A stretch of 60,974 nt of DNA from Methanobacterium sp964452085 (GCA_964452085.1 CAYVKL010000012.1:1-60974), one strand, 5' to 3'. Numbered from the stretch's first letter, positions 50,014 through 58,253 are shown. The notes: generated by a model from the letters alone, not told the origin. Made by a program: numbers and translations.

Positions 50014-50490
50014 TTATCCCCTTTGGGTATTGCCGAATTCCTTTCCTTCCTTTCCGTGGAAAAAACCACCTCCCCAGAACATAAGTATATTCGGTGATTG
50101 GTGGAAACCTCGACAGTTGTCGATTAATACAGTTTTAGACACATCATTAAGAGGAAGTGTCATTCCAAGAGTGTTTGCGTGTGATTCAAACATGAAGACG
50201 CAGGGAGTATAGGTTTCTGGATACTGCAAGATAAGACCATCAGGGTAATTGATATAACTTAACAGACTCTCAGAACTGTCAAAAAATCTATGCCCTACGA
50301 CAAATTCATCAGAAACTAAGGCATCAAGATGTGAAATAAACGGGTAAACAGATTTGGTATTAAAAATGTGTGACTCCTGTAGTTTTCTAAAATGAAAATG
50401 CGTTTTGAAATGTACCAATGTATACCTAATCAGTCTTTTAAACTTCATCAGTGGGTTGTTTGGTAATATTTTGTTGAGAGATATAATCAT
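50014..50490 (-). CDS. Inactive paralogue of the caspase-like protein, 158 aa
   Basis: The sequence DEFVVGHRFFDSSESLLSYI...CVFMFESHANTLGMTL and FHQSPNILMFWGGGFFHG aligns with the 48565 protein. The His (H104) is kept but its Gly is not, and the Cys is replaced within GGG. The C-terminal 70 residues of the longer paralogue are missing, and the frame ends at NTQRG. It is either a pseudoprotease regulating its partner or a decaying copy. It flanks the HU unit on the opposite side and strand from the active-looking copy. Confidence 0.55.
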   Translation of the reverse strand: MIISLNKILPNNPLMKFKRLIRYTLVHFKTHFHFRKLQESHIFNTKSVYPFISHLDALVSDEFVVGHRFFDSSESLLSYINYPDGLILQYPETYTPCVFMFESHANTLGMTLPLNDVSKTVLIDNCRGFHQSPNILMFWGGGFFHGKEGKEFGNTQRG

Positions 50491-50561
50491 CGAAAAGTTT
50501 TATCATGGGTAAGTGGAGTTTTCACCTTATATATAAAAGTATAGAAGTGGATTTTTTCTTG

Positions 50562-50581
50562 TCACCGAATTCGGTGGAAGA
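50562..50581 (+). repeat. Module-boundary palindrome, copy 6
   Basis: TCACCGAATTCGGTGGAAGA, the perfect form with extension. It lies between the divergent pseudo-caspase and glycosylase genes. Confidence 0.8.
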
Positions 50582-50647
50582 TATTTCTAATATTGACTTC
50601 TATTGATACCTTTGTATTAAGGATATCATATCGAATCATTTAAAAAG

Positions 50648-51454
50648 ATGAAAGAATCTCTGTACACCTTTGCGTATGCTTTTCTCCTATCGAAGAAAGG
50701 GGTGACCAAGGAACTACTCCAAAAACATTTCGAACCCCAATTTAATAGACCTGACGACATGAGGTCTATCTATTTCAGACTGTGTGAATCAGCTCAGAAT
50801 AAACAGATGAGTTCAAATGTTATTGGAAAATCTATTGGGGGGATTGAAAATTTATCTTCGGTCTTGTTTGACTTTAATCCTCATAAAGTTGCTGACAATT
50901 ACAGAAGAAATGATTCAGACCTACTTATGAATGTCATCACAAAGAATATTAAAAGGAGACACGAATTTCAGAGAGGTAACAAGAGTTTATGGCCTAAGTA
51001 TTGTCAATCTGTAATAGATTCTGCCTATTTCCTGAGTAAATTTCCCAATTCATCGTCATTTCTTTCGTGGGCTGATGATTTCATCCGAGATGAAAAATCA
51101 AAACCCGCTCTACCATTATTAATAAGTATTGAGATAAGAGGGATAGGATTCGCGTTGGCGTGTGATTTTCTCAAGGAAATTGGATATTCGGGTTTTGGGA
51201 AACCAGACACCCAAATTAAACAAATTTTTTCTGAGTTAAATCTCATTGATTCCAAGGAGAAATCTGAACTCCAAAAGGACTATCAAACCTTTAAAATGAT
51301 TGACCAGATAGCCAGGGAGAATGATGTGACCTCTTTCATGGTCGATAAAGTCTTTTGGCTGATAGGAAGTGGAAACTTTTACTTAACTGGTTTTCAAATA
51401 AGGGATAGTAAAGATGATTTTATAACCAAAGCCAAGAAACACTTTAGGATTTAA
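50648..51454 (+). CDS. HhH-type DNA-glycosylase-like protein, 268 aa
   Basis: Helical throughout. Residues 155-195 read LPLLISIEIRGIGFALACDF, then LKEIGYSGFGKPDTQIKQIF, which is a helix-hairpin-helix (I-x-G-I-G) followed by the conserved Asp (KPDTQI) of the HhH-GPD superfamily. The N-terminal half has no known domain. It is 13 bases upstream of the AlkA-like gene, so the two form an operon. It may excise damaged or modified bases. The exact subfamily and whether it is active are uncertain. Confidence 0.6.
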   Translation: MKESLYTFAYAFLLSKKGVTKELLQKHFEPQFNRPDDMRSIYFRLCESAQNKQMSSNVIGKSIGGIENLSSVLFDFNPHKVADNYRRNDSDLLMNVITKNIKRRHEFQRGNKSLWPKYCQSVIDSAYFLSKFPNSSSFLSWADDFIRDEKSKPALPLLISIEIRGIGFALACDFLKEIGYSGFGKPDTQIKQIFSELNLIDSKEKSELQKDYQTFKMIDQIARENDVTSFMVDKVFWLIGSGNFYLTGFQIRDSKDDFITKAKKHFRI

Positions 51455-51467
51455 GCTACCCGACTGG

Positions 51468-52073
51468 ATGGATATGGAAAAAGACATTATAAAAGGGGTA
51501 GAATACCTGAAATCCAAGGACAAGGTAATGAGTAAAATTATCATGAAAGTGGGGTCATGTTATCTGAGTCCATCCCCAACATACTGTAAAAACCTTATTA
51601 AGTCAGTTATCTCACAACAACTTTCAGTTTCTGCTGCAAGGACTATATGGTCACGATTCGAAAATCTTCTTGGTTCAAATGGCACTCCACAGTTCATATC
51701 CAGTCTAAACCCAGAGGAAATTAGAGGATGTGGAATTTCCAATCAAAAGGTTCTCTATGTCAAAGAAATTTCTAAGTTCTTCGTGGAAAATCCGGACATT
51801 GACTTTGACCGGATGTCAAATGATGAAGTGGTTCAGACATTGACCTCGATTAAAGGGGTTGGAACTTGGACTGCTCAAATGTTTCTCATTTTTTCTCTTT
51901 GTAGGTTGAATGTTCTTCCGCTGGCTGACACTGGACTACAAAGGTCATTTAGGATGAATTATTTACAGGACAACCAGAATCAGAGGGTTGAATTAGAAAA
52001 GGTATCGAAAAAATGGGGTAGTTATTGTACAATAGCCAGTTGGTATTTATGGAAATCATTGGATTTAAAGTAA
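51468..52073 (+). CDS. AlkA-like DNA-3-methyladenine glycosylase, 201 aa
   Basis: Full HhH-GPD core: KNLIKSVISQQLSVSAARTI, then TSIKGVGTWTAQMFLIFSLC (hairpin) and LPLADTGLQRSF with the catalytic Asp at 154. It lacks the N-terminal TBP-like domain of E. coli AlkA, as is common in short family members. It removes alkylated purines from DNA. It follows the HhH-type glycosylase gene by 13 bases. A boundary palindrome lies 21 bases after the stop codon, closing the module. Confidence 0.85.
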   Translation: MDMEKDIIKGVEYLKSKDKVMSKIIMKVGSCYLSPSPTYCKNLIKSVISQQLSVSAARTIWSRFENLLGSNGTPQFISSLNPEEIRGCGISNQKVLYVKEISKFFVENPDIDFDRMSNDEVVQTLTSIKGVGTWTAQMFLIFSLCRLNVLPLADTGLQRSFRMNYLQDNQNQRVELEKVSKKWGSYCTIASWYLWKSLDLK

Positions 52074-52093
52074 TTTTAACATGATAACAACCC

Positions 52094-52108
52094 TCACCGA
52101 ATTCGGTG
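52094..52108 (+). repeat. Module-boundary palindrome, copy 7
   Basis: TCACCGAATTCGGTG is a perfect palindrome but lacks the GGAAG extension. It lies between the glycosylase operon and the AbiC-like gene. Confidence 0.75.
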
Positions 52109-52192
52109 ATTTCACAAACGGATGAAATTACTTTGAAAAGTTAAACTCAAAGGGAAGATACATTTTCAATATTAATAAATTAGATACTTCAG

Positions 52193-53221
52193 ATGAAAAA
52201 GTGGTGGCACAATTGGGTTCTAATTACAGGGATACTCTTAGGGATTATTGGGATAGTATGTTTATTGGTTATTATTATCTGGATACTAAGGGATTCAAGT
52301 CTATTTGTCTGGTTTGGGAGTATCGAAAATTCAAAAGCCTCCAATTTAGGACAGTTTGTTGGTGGGTTTGTAGGTGTATTCCTTTCTGGTGCAGGATTCC
52401 TTCTAATTTATAGCACCTTCTTAGAGCAAAGAAGATTCAATAATACAATTTCTAAACTTACTGATAAACAACAGTTTGAAACTACATTCTTCAATATGAT
52501 TGATACATATAGAAAGTTAGTTGAAACAATGAAGGGTGACGTTTATTACTTCGGTAAACCCAAAACCAAAGATGCAACAGAAGTTGAAGTAGAATCCGCT
52601 ACTTTTACAGGTTATGAATACTTTACAGAAGTATTAATACAAATTAGAAACAGTCCAAAACAAAGGGAATTTCTTGAATCTATTCGGGATAATATAACCA
52701 TTCCTGAGATAAAGAAAATAAAAGAAGATGGTACAGATATTTGGACTTTTCACAATTCTATTTACAATGTTCGTTTGGGTACAGGATGGTTTATGGAGCA
52801 TGATTTATCAAAGGAGTTTTATGTTGCATTGTATGAATTCTATTACAGAGAGAATAACAACAGATTAGGTCACTATTTCAGGTTTATCTATAATATTATT
52901 AAGTTTTGTATCGAAGAAAGGCACGGTCATGGTGATGATAAAAGGTATGTAGACATTATACAGGCACAAATGTCCAATGATGAATTAGGATTATTATTCT
53001 ATAACGCACTAAGTAAATATGGCCGCACAGGAGAGGGCACTCAAAGATTCTTAAATTGGTTGGATTACTTCGATTTCTTTGAAAACTTAGATTCCGATTC
53101 ATTACTATTTCGGGAACATCACAGATACTATTCAACTTTATTTAAATTCCTAACAAAAGAGGAGAAGGAAAGTAAGAGCAGAACACATCCGAAATCCGAA
53201 TTATTATATCAAAAGAAATAA
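52193..53221 (+). CDS. AbiC-like phage abortive-infection protein, 342 aa
   Basis: Two N-terminal membrane spans (VLITGILLGIIGIVCLLVII and GQFVGGFVGVFLSGAGFLLI) are followed by a helical cytoplasmic domain. The later blocks (EFYVALYEFYYRENNNRLGH, YFRFIYNIIKFC, YVDIIQAQMSNDELGLLFYN) match the putative AbiC (putAbiC) pattern, with the conserved LGHYFR and AQ-S-x-ELxLLFYN. These membrane proteins are linked to abortive infection. The gene stands alone between palindrome copies 7 and 8. Confidence 0.7.
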   Translation: MKKWWHNWVLITGILLGIIGIVCLLVIIIWILRDSSLFVWFGSIENSKASNLGQFVGGFVGVFLSGAGFLLIYSTFLEQRRFNNTISKLTDKQQFETTFFNMIDTYRKLVETMKGDVYYFGKPKTKDATEVEVESATFTGYEYFTEVLIQIRNSPKQREFLESIRDNITIPEIKKIKEDGTDIWTFHNSIYNVRLGTGWFMEHDLSKEFYVALYEFYYRENNNRLGHYFRFIYNIIKFCIEERHGHGDDKRYVDIIQAQMSNDELGLLFYNALSKYGRTGEGTQRFLNWLDYFDFFENLDSDSLLFREHHRYYSTLFKFLTKEEKESKSRTHPKSELLYQKK

Positions 53222-53237
53222 TCAGTGTTTGACATTC

Positions 53238-53858
53238 CTATTGTGCCCACTTCGGAATGACATCAAGTTCTTTCTTCAACTGGTAATCTGTTTTTTCAAA
53301 CCTATCTCTGAAATCAATTTCCATTCTTTCCTCAGCCTCATCCAGTCTGAAATGCCAGAAAAGGTTGTAAAACCCTTGCTTTAAATGGATTGTAATAACC
53401 TGTCTTCCATTTTCAAATTCATGGGTGATGTCTGAAACATGAAAGAGGTTGGTTTGTAGATAAGAATAGAAATAGGGAATTCTCATTTGTTCCCCAATTC
53501 GAGGGCAAACAGGAAGTGATTTGACCCTGAAACTCAAAGATTTTCTAAATGAGGAGACACTGAACCAATACTCAATGTTTGTAAAAGGAAGTGAAAAGGT
53601 GTCACTGGTTATGATGTCTTCAAAAATCTCATTCAAGTATTTCTTTAGTTTTCCGTAAGGGATTCCTGTATCCTTTATCAAGTCCTTGACTGCGGGAAAA
53701 TTAGTATTCCCATCTTCGGGGTAGTACCAGTTTTTCTCAATTATATAGGATAGTAACCCGTCATACTCTTTTCCTTGGTTTAATAATGGTTTAAGAGCCC
53801 ATGACATCGAACTTATATCTCTTAAAAGTGAACCTGTGGATAATGTTTCGTCTTTCAT
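53238..53858 (-). CDS. Hypothetical protein, 206 aa
   Basis: I prefer the ATG at 53858 (MKDETLSTGSLLRDISSMSW); an upstream ATG at 53888 is also in frame. The protein is soluble and mixed alpha/beta (VKDLIKDTGIPYGKLKKYLN, possibly winged-helix; FSVSSFRKSLSFRVKSLPVC). No family recognised. It lies convergent to the AbiC-like gene with a 16-base gap. Confidence 0.55.
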   Translation of the reverse strand: MKDETLSTGSLLRDISSMSWALKPLLNQGKEYDGLLSYIIEKNWYYPEDGNTNFPAVKDLIKDTGIPYGKLKKYLNEIFEDIITSDTFSLPFTNIEYWFSVSSFRKSLSFRVKSLPVCPRIGEQMRIPYFYSYLQTNLFHVSDITHEFENGRQVITIHLKQGFYNLFWHFRLDEAEERMEIDFRDRFEKTDYQLKKELDVIPKWAQ

Positions 53859-53905
53859 AAAAATTGAATTTATGTGGTTGATACCCAAAGTTACACCCTA
53901 TCTAA

Positions 53906-53925
53906 ACTTCCACCAAATTCGGTGA
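53906..53925 (-). repeat. Module-boundary palindrome, copy 8
   Basis: Reverse orientation of the consensus: CTTCCACCAAATTCGGTGAG on the plus strand, so the GGAAG extension points to the left. It lies upstream of the 53238 gene. Confidence 0.75.
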
Positions 53926-53939
53926 GTAGGTCAGGACAT

Positions 53940-53964
53940 AAAAAAAGGGGGAATGTTGTCCCCC
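53940..53964 (-). terminator. Rho-independent terminator after the NADAR gene
   Basis: On the minus strand, GGGGG (53964-53960) pairs with CCCCC (53951-53947) around an 8-base loop and is followed by seven T (53946-53940). It ends transcription from the 54038-54529 gene. Confidence 0.75.
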
Positions 53965-54037
53965 TCTGCTCATTTGTTTCACTTTTAGAATTGGTGATTT
54001 TTATCCTAATTTATTCTTTGGATTAATATAGGATGTT

Positions 54038-54529
54038 TTAAGGAAGGAAACCATTCTCATTTTTTATTTCCACCCTGAGTTCCATAAGTAGTTTCCCAAG
54101 CATATTATTTCCATCTAACTTCCCATCGGTTTTTACCGCTCCCCAGAATATATGTCTTCCCCAATTTCTGGCTGATATATCCTCAAATATAATATGATCC
54201 CAAGTTTTAAGAAGTTTATCACGAAGATCACGGTGTTGGTCAAACTTTATCCGCAAACACAGCCTCATATTATCGATGTCTTCCATTGACATGGGTTCAA
54301 CAACTCTTTTCGTCCTATATTCTTTTCGCTTGGCCACCATCTTAGCTGTCATTGGATTTTTCTCATTCCTTATCATCTCTCGGATTGCTATATCTTCGAA
54401 CCTGAGAGCTTGGAACAGAGCTTCACTGGTAGGCCAGATTTGACCATTGTAGGTTATCGGTGCTGCAAACATATTCCCGAGCCAACCATAAGGTAAATTT
54501 GTCTTAGTAAACGAAATGTAGGCCATCAT
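54038..54529 (-). CDS. NADAR-family N-glycosidase, 163 aa
   Basis: Conserved blocks are present in order: PYGWLGNMFAAPITYNGQIW, PTSEALFQALRF (catalytic Glu region), NPMTAKMVAKRKEY, MRLCLRIKFDQHRDLRDKLL and NWGRHIFWG...NMLGKLLMELRVEI. NADAR (YbiA-type) enzymes cleave N-glycosidic bonds to ADP-ribose or ribose-phosphate, and some homologues remove ADP-ribose from guanine in DNA. It is 42 bases downstream of the integrase. It is the second ADP-ribose hydrolase of the island after the ARH at 17770. No cognate transferase is recognised. Confidence 0.85.
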   Translation of the reverse strand: MMAYISFTKTNLPYGWLGNMFAAPITYNGQIWPTSEALFQALRFEDIAIREMIRNEKNPMTAKMVAKRKEYRTKRVVEPMSMEDIDNMRLCLRIKFDQHRDLRDKLLKTWDHIIFEDISARNWGRHIFWGAVKTDGKLDGNNMLGKLLMELRVEIKNENGFLP

Positions 54530-54571
54530 TAGTGATTTACATTCAAACGAATTTCATTGTCTTTACTCATT

Positions 54572-55918
54572 TTATTCTTTCCACAAATTTGATTCTGTGA
54601 ATAGATCCTGGTTTGACTTTGGATCAAAGTTTCCATCATAAACATACCTGAAGAAAACTTCTAAACTTCCACGATGACCTGAATATTTTCGAATCTCATC
54701 AATAGATTTCTTTTTATGAATGAGATAGGAAATGAAATATTTCCTGCTGGTGTGGAATGATAAAAGTTCAAATTTTGGATAATACTCTGGAATCATAGAA
54801 CTACCAATAAAATATTTATATAATGTTGACTCCTTCAAAGAGGGTATTTCGTTGGCCATGATAATCCAAATTAATTTCAGTCTTCTGTCAATTTCAGTTT
54901 TACTCAACTCAGGTAATTGATAGTTGTATTTCTTTAAAATGGATTCACTTATGGGATTCAGGGGAATGGTCAATGTTTGTTTAGTTTTTATGATATCTGT
55001 AACGATAGAACCATTCTTAATTTTGTCTTTGGTAAGACGACAAACATCTGACCAACGAAGACCCGATGCACAGGAAAGAAGGTAATAATCTCTGGCCAGT
55101 TCAAGTTTTTCCAATTTTAATGGATGGTTTTTGAACTTTACAAACTCCTGAATTGTCAGGGCGTAAATGTTATCATCGGAATCCGCCAACTTGAAATCTT
55201 TCAGGGAAAAGGATTTGTAAGTCACATACTTGTTAGCTCCATCCTCAGTCATTGCGTTTAAAAACGTTTTAAGTTTCGAAAACTTTTTCTTTAAAGTTCC
55301 ATTAGATAAACCCCTTTTCTTTTCTTTTTTCGACCCTTTATCAAGATAGAACTTGATTAATTCATCCTTGAATTTCTTGTCAATATCACGGAAATAGTAT
55401 GTTCGTCTGGTTTTTCCAGAAAATTTCACCAAGTCGGTGTATAATCCCTCAAAGTGACTCAGGGTTTTGTACTGTCCCGACCTTTTATCAAGATTCCTTC
55501 CTTCATACACCGTATCCAAAAAACTCATTCGGTTCTTGATGTAATCTTGAAGATGTTCCAATACGGTTTTTTCCTGTTTGCTCTCTTTTACTACCTCATA
55601 AAATTTATCAAGAACATAATCTGGATTGGGGTCTGGAGAAATGGATGTCCCATTCTCATTGGTTTTTTTAAAATCACTGACAATCGTTTGGATTTTCTTC
55701 TTTTTCTCGTTCAGGATGTCATTCAGTTCTTTACTGGTCTTACCAATTTCACTCACGGATGATAAAATTTGTTGTTTACTATCATTCCAATCCTTTGGTC
55801 TGATTCGGATACCAGTGTCTAATCGAACTTGGTCATTGTTTGCACAGTAATACAGTTGAACCTGTTGTAATCCTTTTTTGTTTACATAATTTGTTCTTAA
55901 TACAAAATAACAATTCAT
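54572..55918 (-). CDS. Tyrosine integrase of the element, 448 aa
   Basis: Three-domain layout. The N-terminal arm-binding strands are FVLRTNYVNKKGLQQVQLYY and TGIRIRPKDWND; a SAM-like core-binding domain covers residues 150-255; the catalytic domain has SCASGLRWSDVCRL (Arg I), SFHTSRKYFISYL (His-x2-Arg), YSGHRGSLEVFFRYVY (His and nucleophile Tyr). The arm domain matches the Bacteroidota integrase type. It lies about 2.3 kb inside attR and probably mediates insertion into the tRNA-Lys 3' end and excision. Confidence 0.9.
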   Translation of the reverse strand: MNCYFVLRTNYVNKKGLQQVQLYYCANNDQVRLDTGIRIRPKDWNDSKQQILSSVSEIGKTSKELNDILNEKKKKIQTIVSDFKKTNENGTSISPDPNPDYVLDKFYEVVKESKQEKTVLEHLQDYIKNRMSFLDTVYEGRNLDKRSGQYKTLSHFEGLYTDLVKFSGKTRRTYYFRDIDKKFKDELIKFYLDKGSKKEKKRGLSNGTLKKKFSKLKTFLNAMTEDGANKYVTYKSFSLKDFKLADSDDNIYALTIQEFVKFKNHPLKLEKLELARDYYLLSCASGLRWSDVCRLTKDKIKNGSIVTDIIKTKQTLTIPLNPISESILKKYNYQLPELSKTEIDRRLKLIWIIMANEIPSLKESTLYKYFIGSSMIPEYYPKFELLSFHTSRKYFISYLIHKKKSIDEIRKYSGHRGSLEVFFRYVYDGNFDPKSNQDLFTESNLWKE

Positions 55919-56123
55919 AGATGTCTCCTCTCTGTTTCCTTATTATAGAGCCGGGGAAAGGGAAAGTTTTAAAATATTAAATATTAACTAGCAGATTATC
56001 AGCGTCAAATGTAAAATATTGCAAATTGGGAAACAAATGGGGACAGTTATTATTATCTGAGAAGTAGAACATCAATTTATATCTTTGTGAAATGAACCTT
56101 AATACTGTCAAAGTATTTTGTAT

Positions 56124-56546
56124 ATGATAATTGAAGGAATTAACAATCAAACTGTCGAATTTAAGATTCATGATTTTGAACAAGATGATCCATCATGGTT
56201 CTATATTTACTTAAAGGTAAAAAGCAGCCACGGGTCATGGGAAGTTACAGACCCTTTTTGGGAGGTATATGACATCCCTAACATCATCAAATGGTTTCGA
56301 GATTGGTCAGAAAATAAACCTGTCGAATCGAATCCATTATCTTTTTTAGAACCGAACATACTATTTGAAGTTCTTAAACATGATATAAATGTAAAACTGT
56401 TAAGAATCATTTTTAGATCTGAATGTAGACCACAACCATCTGAAGAATTTGAGTATTTTGTGGATTGCTCACTTACGAATGACCAATTACTAAAAATGTC
56501 CATCGAACTTTTAGAAGAGTATAGAAGATTCATCAAAGAAAATTAA
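56124..56546 (+). CDS. WapI-like immunity-type protein, 140 aa
   Basis: I start at the ATG at 56124 (MIIEGINNQTVEFKIHDFEQ) rather than an upstream TTG. The sequence WFYIYLKVKSSHGSWEVTDP, then FWEVYDIPNIIKWFRDWSEN, followed by beta strands and a C-terminal helix (KMSIELLEEYRRFIKEN) resembles WapI-type immunity proteins that protect against contact-dependent toxins. The match is partial, so the function is tentative. It is followed after five bases by another small gene. Confidence 0.45.
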   Translation: MIIEGINNQTVEFKIHDFEQDDPSWFYIYLKVKSSHGSWEVTDPFWEVYDIPNIIKWFRDWSENKPVESNPLSFLEPNILFEVLKHDINVKLLRIIFRSECRPQPSEEFEYFVDCSLTNDQLLKMSIELLEEYRRFIKEN

Positions 56547-56551
56547 TAGAC

Positions 56552-56785
56552 ATGAGCCATTTTTCAGTCAGAGTGTTGAACAAAGACGGTAAACCTTACG
56601 GAGACGTAGGAGTAATGATTTCTTACGATGGTTTAATGGGTGGACACGATGAAAAACGAACCCATTCGGATGGGTGGGTTGAATTCCATAACCACGATAA
56701 TAATTCTGGAACGATATGGGTTCATGGGCATAATATGGGAAGTCATAGTTTATCTGATGGGAAAACATACTCGTTCACAATTTGA
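56552..56785 (+). CDS. Small beta-sandwich protein (carboxypeptidase-regulatory-like), 77 aa
   Basis: MSHFSVRVLNKDGKPYGDVG followed by THSDGWVEFHNHDNNSGTIW and HSLSDGKTYSFTI has the DGxP...V...T..DG..F pattern of carboxypeptidase-regulatory-like beta sandwiches. There is no signal peptide. It is probably co-transcribed with the 56124 gene. A degenerate boundary palindrome lies 53 bases after it. Confidence 0.55.
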   Translation: MSHFSVRVLNKDGKPYGDVGVMISYDGLMGGHDEKRTHSDGWVEFHNHDNNSGTIWVHGHNMGSHSLSDGKTYSFTI

Positions 56786-56837
56786 ACTTTAACTGGTCGT
56801 TTGTTCGAAAGTCGGTTGGATTTGGACAGCGAAAGTC

Positions 56838-56857
56838 CCACTAAATTCGGCAGAAGA
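56838..56857 (+). repeat. Degenerate module-boundary palindrome, copy 9
   Basis: CCACTAAATTCGGCAGAAGA differs at several bases from the consensus, but keeps the AATTCGG core and GAAGA extension. It lies between the immunity-like pair and the WG-repeat genes. Confidence 0.4.
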
Positions 56858-56927
56858 ATAATTTCTGCGATTGGAAACTACTTAAATTTCTTATATTTGA
56901 TTGATTTAACTCTTTAATATCAAGTAT

Positions 56928-57581
56928 ATGAGTGATTTTGGAGAAGAAGCATGGGAAGAAGGTTTTTCGGATGAAGTGGAATACCTCGAACATTTATGTG
57001 ATGAAGCGGTTAGTGATTTTTTAAGGAATGAAGATGATCCTGATAACCCAACTATTGAAGAATTGATAAAAAACCAATCTGATGATCACAAAGACTATCG
57101 TTTTAGTATCAGAAAAGGTGAAAATGGATTACTCGCATATGGACTTAATCCTGGAGAATTATTGACGGACTTTATTTTTGAGGAAGCTGATGTTTGTTTT
57201 GACAATAGACCACTGACAAAAGTTAAAAAAAATGGGAAATACCAATTATTGAAAAATTTAAATGTGGTTGTTTTTGAGGCTGATTATATTGGAGATTGTT
57301 CCTATAGATTTGTGAAAATTAGGAACAATGATAAATGGGGTTTATATGACCAAATAGAAATGGTTCATTCAGATATTATTTTTGACGAGGTAGGTGATTT
57401 TATTTATGATAAACAAAGTCCCCACAATTCATATGATGTCTTTCAATTAGGACTTCTTAGTGTAAAAAAGGATGAATTTTGGGGTTTCATTGATGTCAAT
57501 TTTAAGGAGGTCATTCCCTGTCAATACCAAGATTTTAAAGATTTTATTTATATCCGAATAGATCGGCGGTATAGTATGTAG
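56928..57581 (+). CDS. WG-repeat protein, 217 aa
   Basis: After an acidic N terminus (GEEAWEEGFSDEVEYLEHLC) the sequence carries WG-type repeats: VKIRNNDKWGLYDQ and VKKDEFWGFIDVNFKEVIPC. Each gives a short beta unit ending in Trp-Gly. WG proteins form beta solenoids and are often surface or immunity-like. The end (IRIDRRYSM) looks abrupt, and the next gene continues the same repeat family in another frame, so a split by frameshift is possible. Confidence 0.55.
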   Translation: MSDFGEEAWEEGFSDEVEYLEHLCDEAVSDFLRNEDDPDNPTIEELIKNQSDDHKDYRFSIRKGENGLLAYGLNPGELLTDFIFEEADVCFDNRPLTKVKKNGKYQLLKNLNVVVFEADYIGDCSYRFVKIRNNDKWGLYDQIEMVHSDIIFDEVGDFIYDKQSPHNSYDVFQLGLLSVKKDEFWGFIDVNFKEVIPCQYQDFKDFIYIRIDRRYSM

Positions 57582-57627
57582 ACTTTTTAGTAAATGATAA
57601 ACTGTTAAGTGACAAAAAATTAGTATT

Positions 57628-58068
57628 ATGGAAGACTTGGATTCGAGTAGGAGATATCAAAGGTTTATACTTGTTAAAAAAGAGGATAAATGGGGGATTA
57701 TCAATACTCACAATGAGGTAGTTTGTCCATTTATTTATGATGAAATTCTCAATTTAGATTATGGTCAAGTTAATAGCTCAAACGAAGATCAAAATGTCGA
57801 TTCGTTAAACGAAGAAAGGGAAAATAGTTTATATTGGATAGCACATAGATTCCATCGATTGAATCTGTTACAAACAAAAATTGGAAATCATTATGGAATC
57901 ATGAATTGTGATGGAACAAAATTTACTGAATGTAACTTTGATAAAATTAGTATTGATGGGAATCGGATGGTTGGATATAAAGGCGATATCGAATTTGAAA
58001 TGAGTAAATTAATATTAGAAAAATTACAAGCTGATCACAGTGGAGCATTTCAACAATCGAATTGCTGA
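57628..58068 (+). CDS. WG-repeat protein, 146 aa
   Basis: FILVKKEDKWGIINTHNEVV, then CPFIYDEILNLD is a WG repeat followed by a related KIGNHYGIMNCDGTKFTECN unit. The separate ATG at 57628, 46 bases after the previous stop and in another frame, makes an independent gene plausible, but joint origin with the 56928 gene is equally possible. It is the last gene before the right arm sites. Confidence 0.5.
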   Translation: MEDLDSSRRYQRFILVKKEDKWGIINTHNEVVCPFIYDEILNLDYGQVNSSNEDQNVDSLNEERENSLYWIAHRFHRLNLLQTKIGNHYGIMNCDGTKFTECNFDKISIDGNRMVGYKGDIEFEMSKLILEKLQADHSGAFQQSNC

Positions 58069-58091
58069 TAGTTATCGAAATTATCAAAAAA

Positions 58092-58135
58092 ATTGTCCCT
58101 GAATTGTCCCTGATTCTGAGTAGAACTGAGTTAAA
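58092..58135. repeat. Candidate right arm-type integrase sites
   Basis: Bases 58092-58114 repeat 563-585 exactly (two AATTGTCCCTGA copies), and AACTGAGTTAA (58125-58135) is the reverse complement of 607-617. They lie about 130 bases inside attR. The surrounding 58069-58253 contains no gene. Confidence 0.55.
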
Positions 58136-58253
58136 CTGAGTAATCAAAAGGGGAGGTTGGATTGAATTGAAAATAGTATAATAAGTTGAATATCAAATTA
58201 CTAACTTGTAAACCTGATTCAACTGAATACATCTGAATCATCATGAAATTATA

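Noticed and set aside
54572..55918. Reading the integrase as a transposon recombinase rather than the island integrase
   Set aside because: It lies near attR, has an arm-binding domain and is matched by candidate arm sites inside both ends, which fits tRNA-targeted integration.
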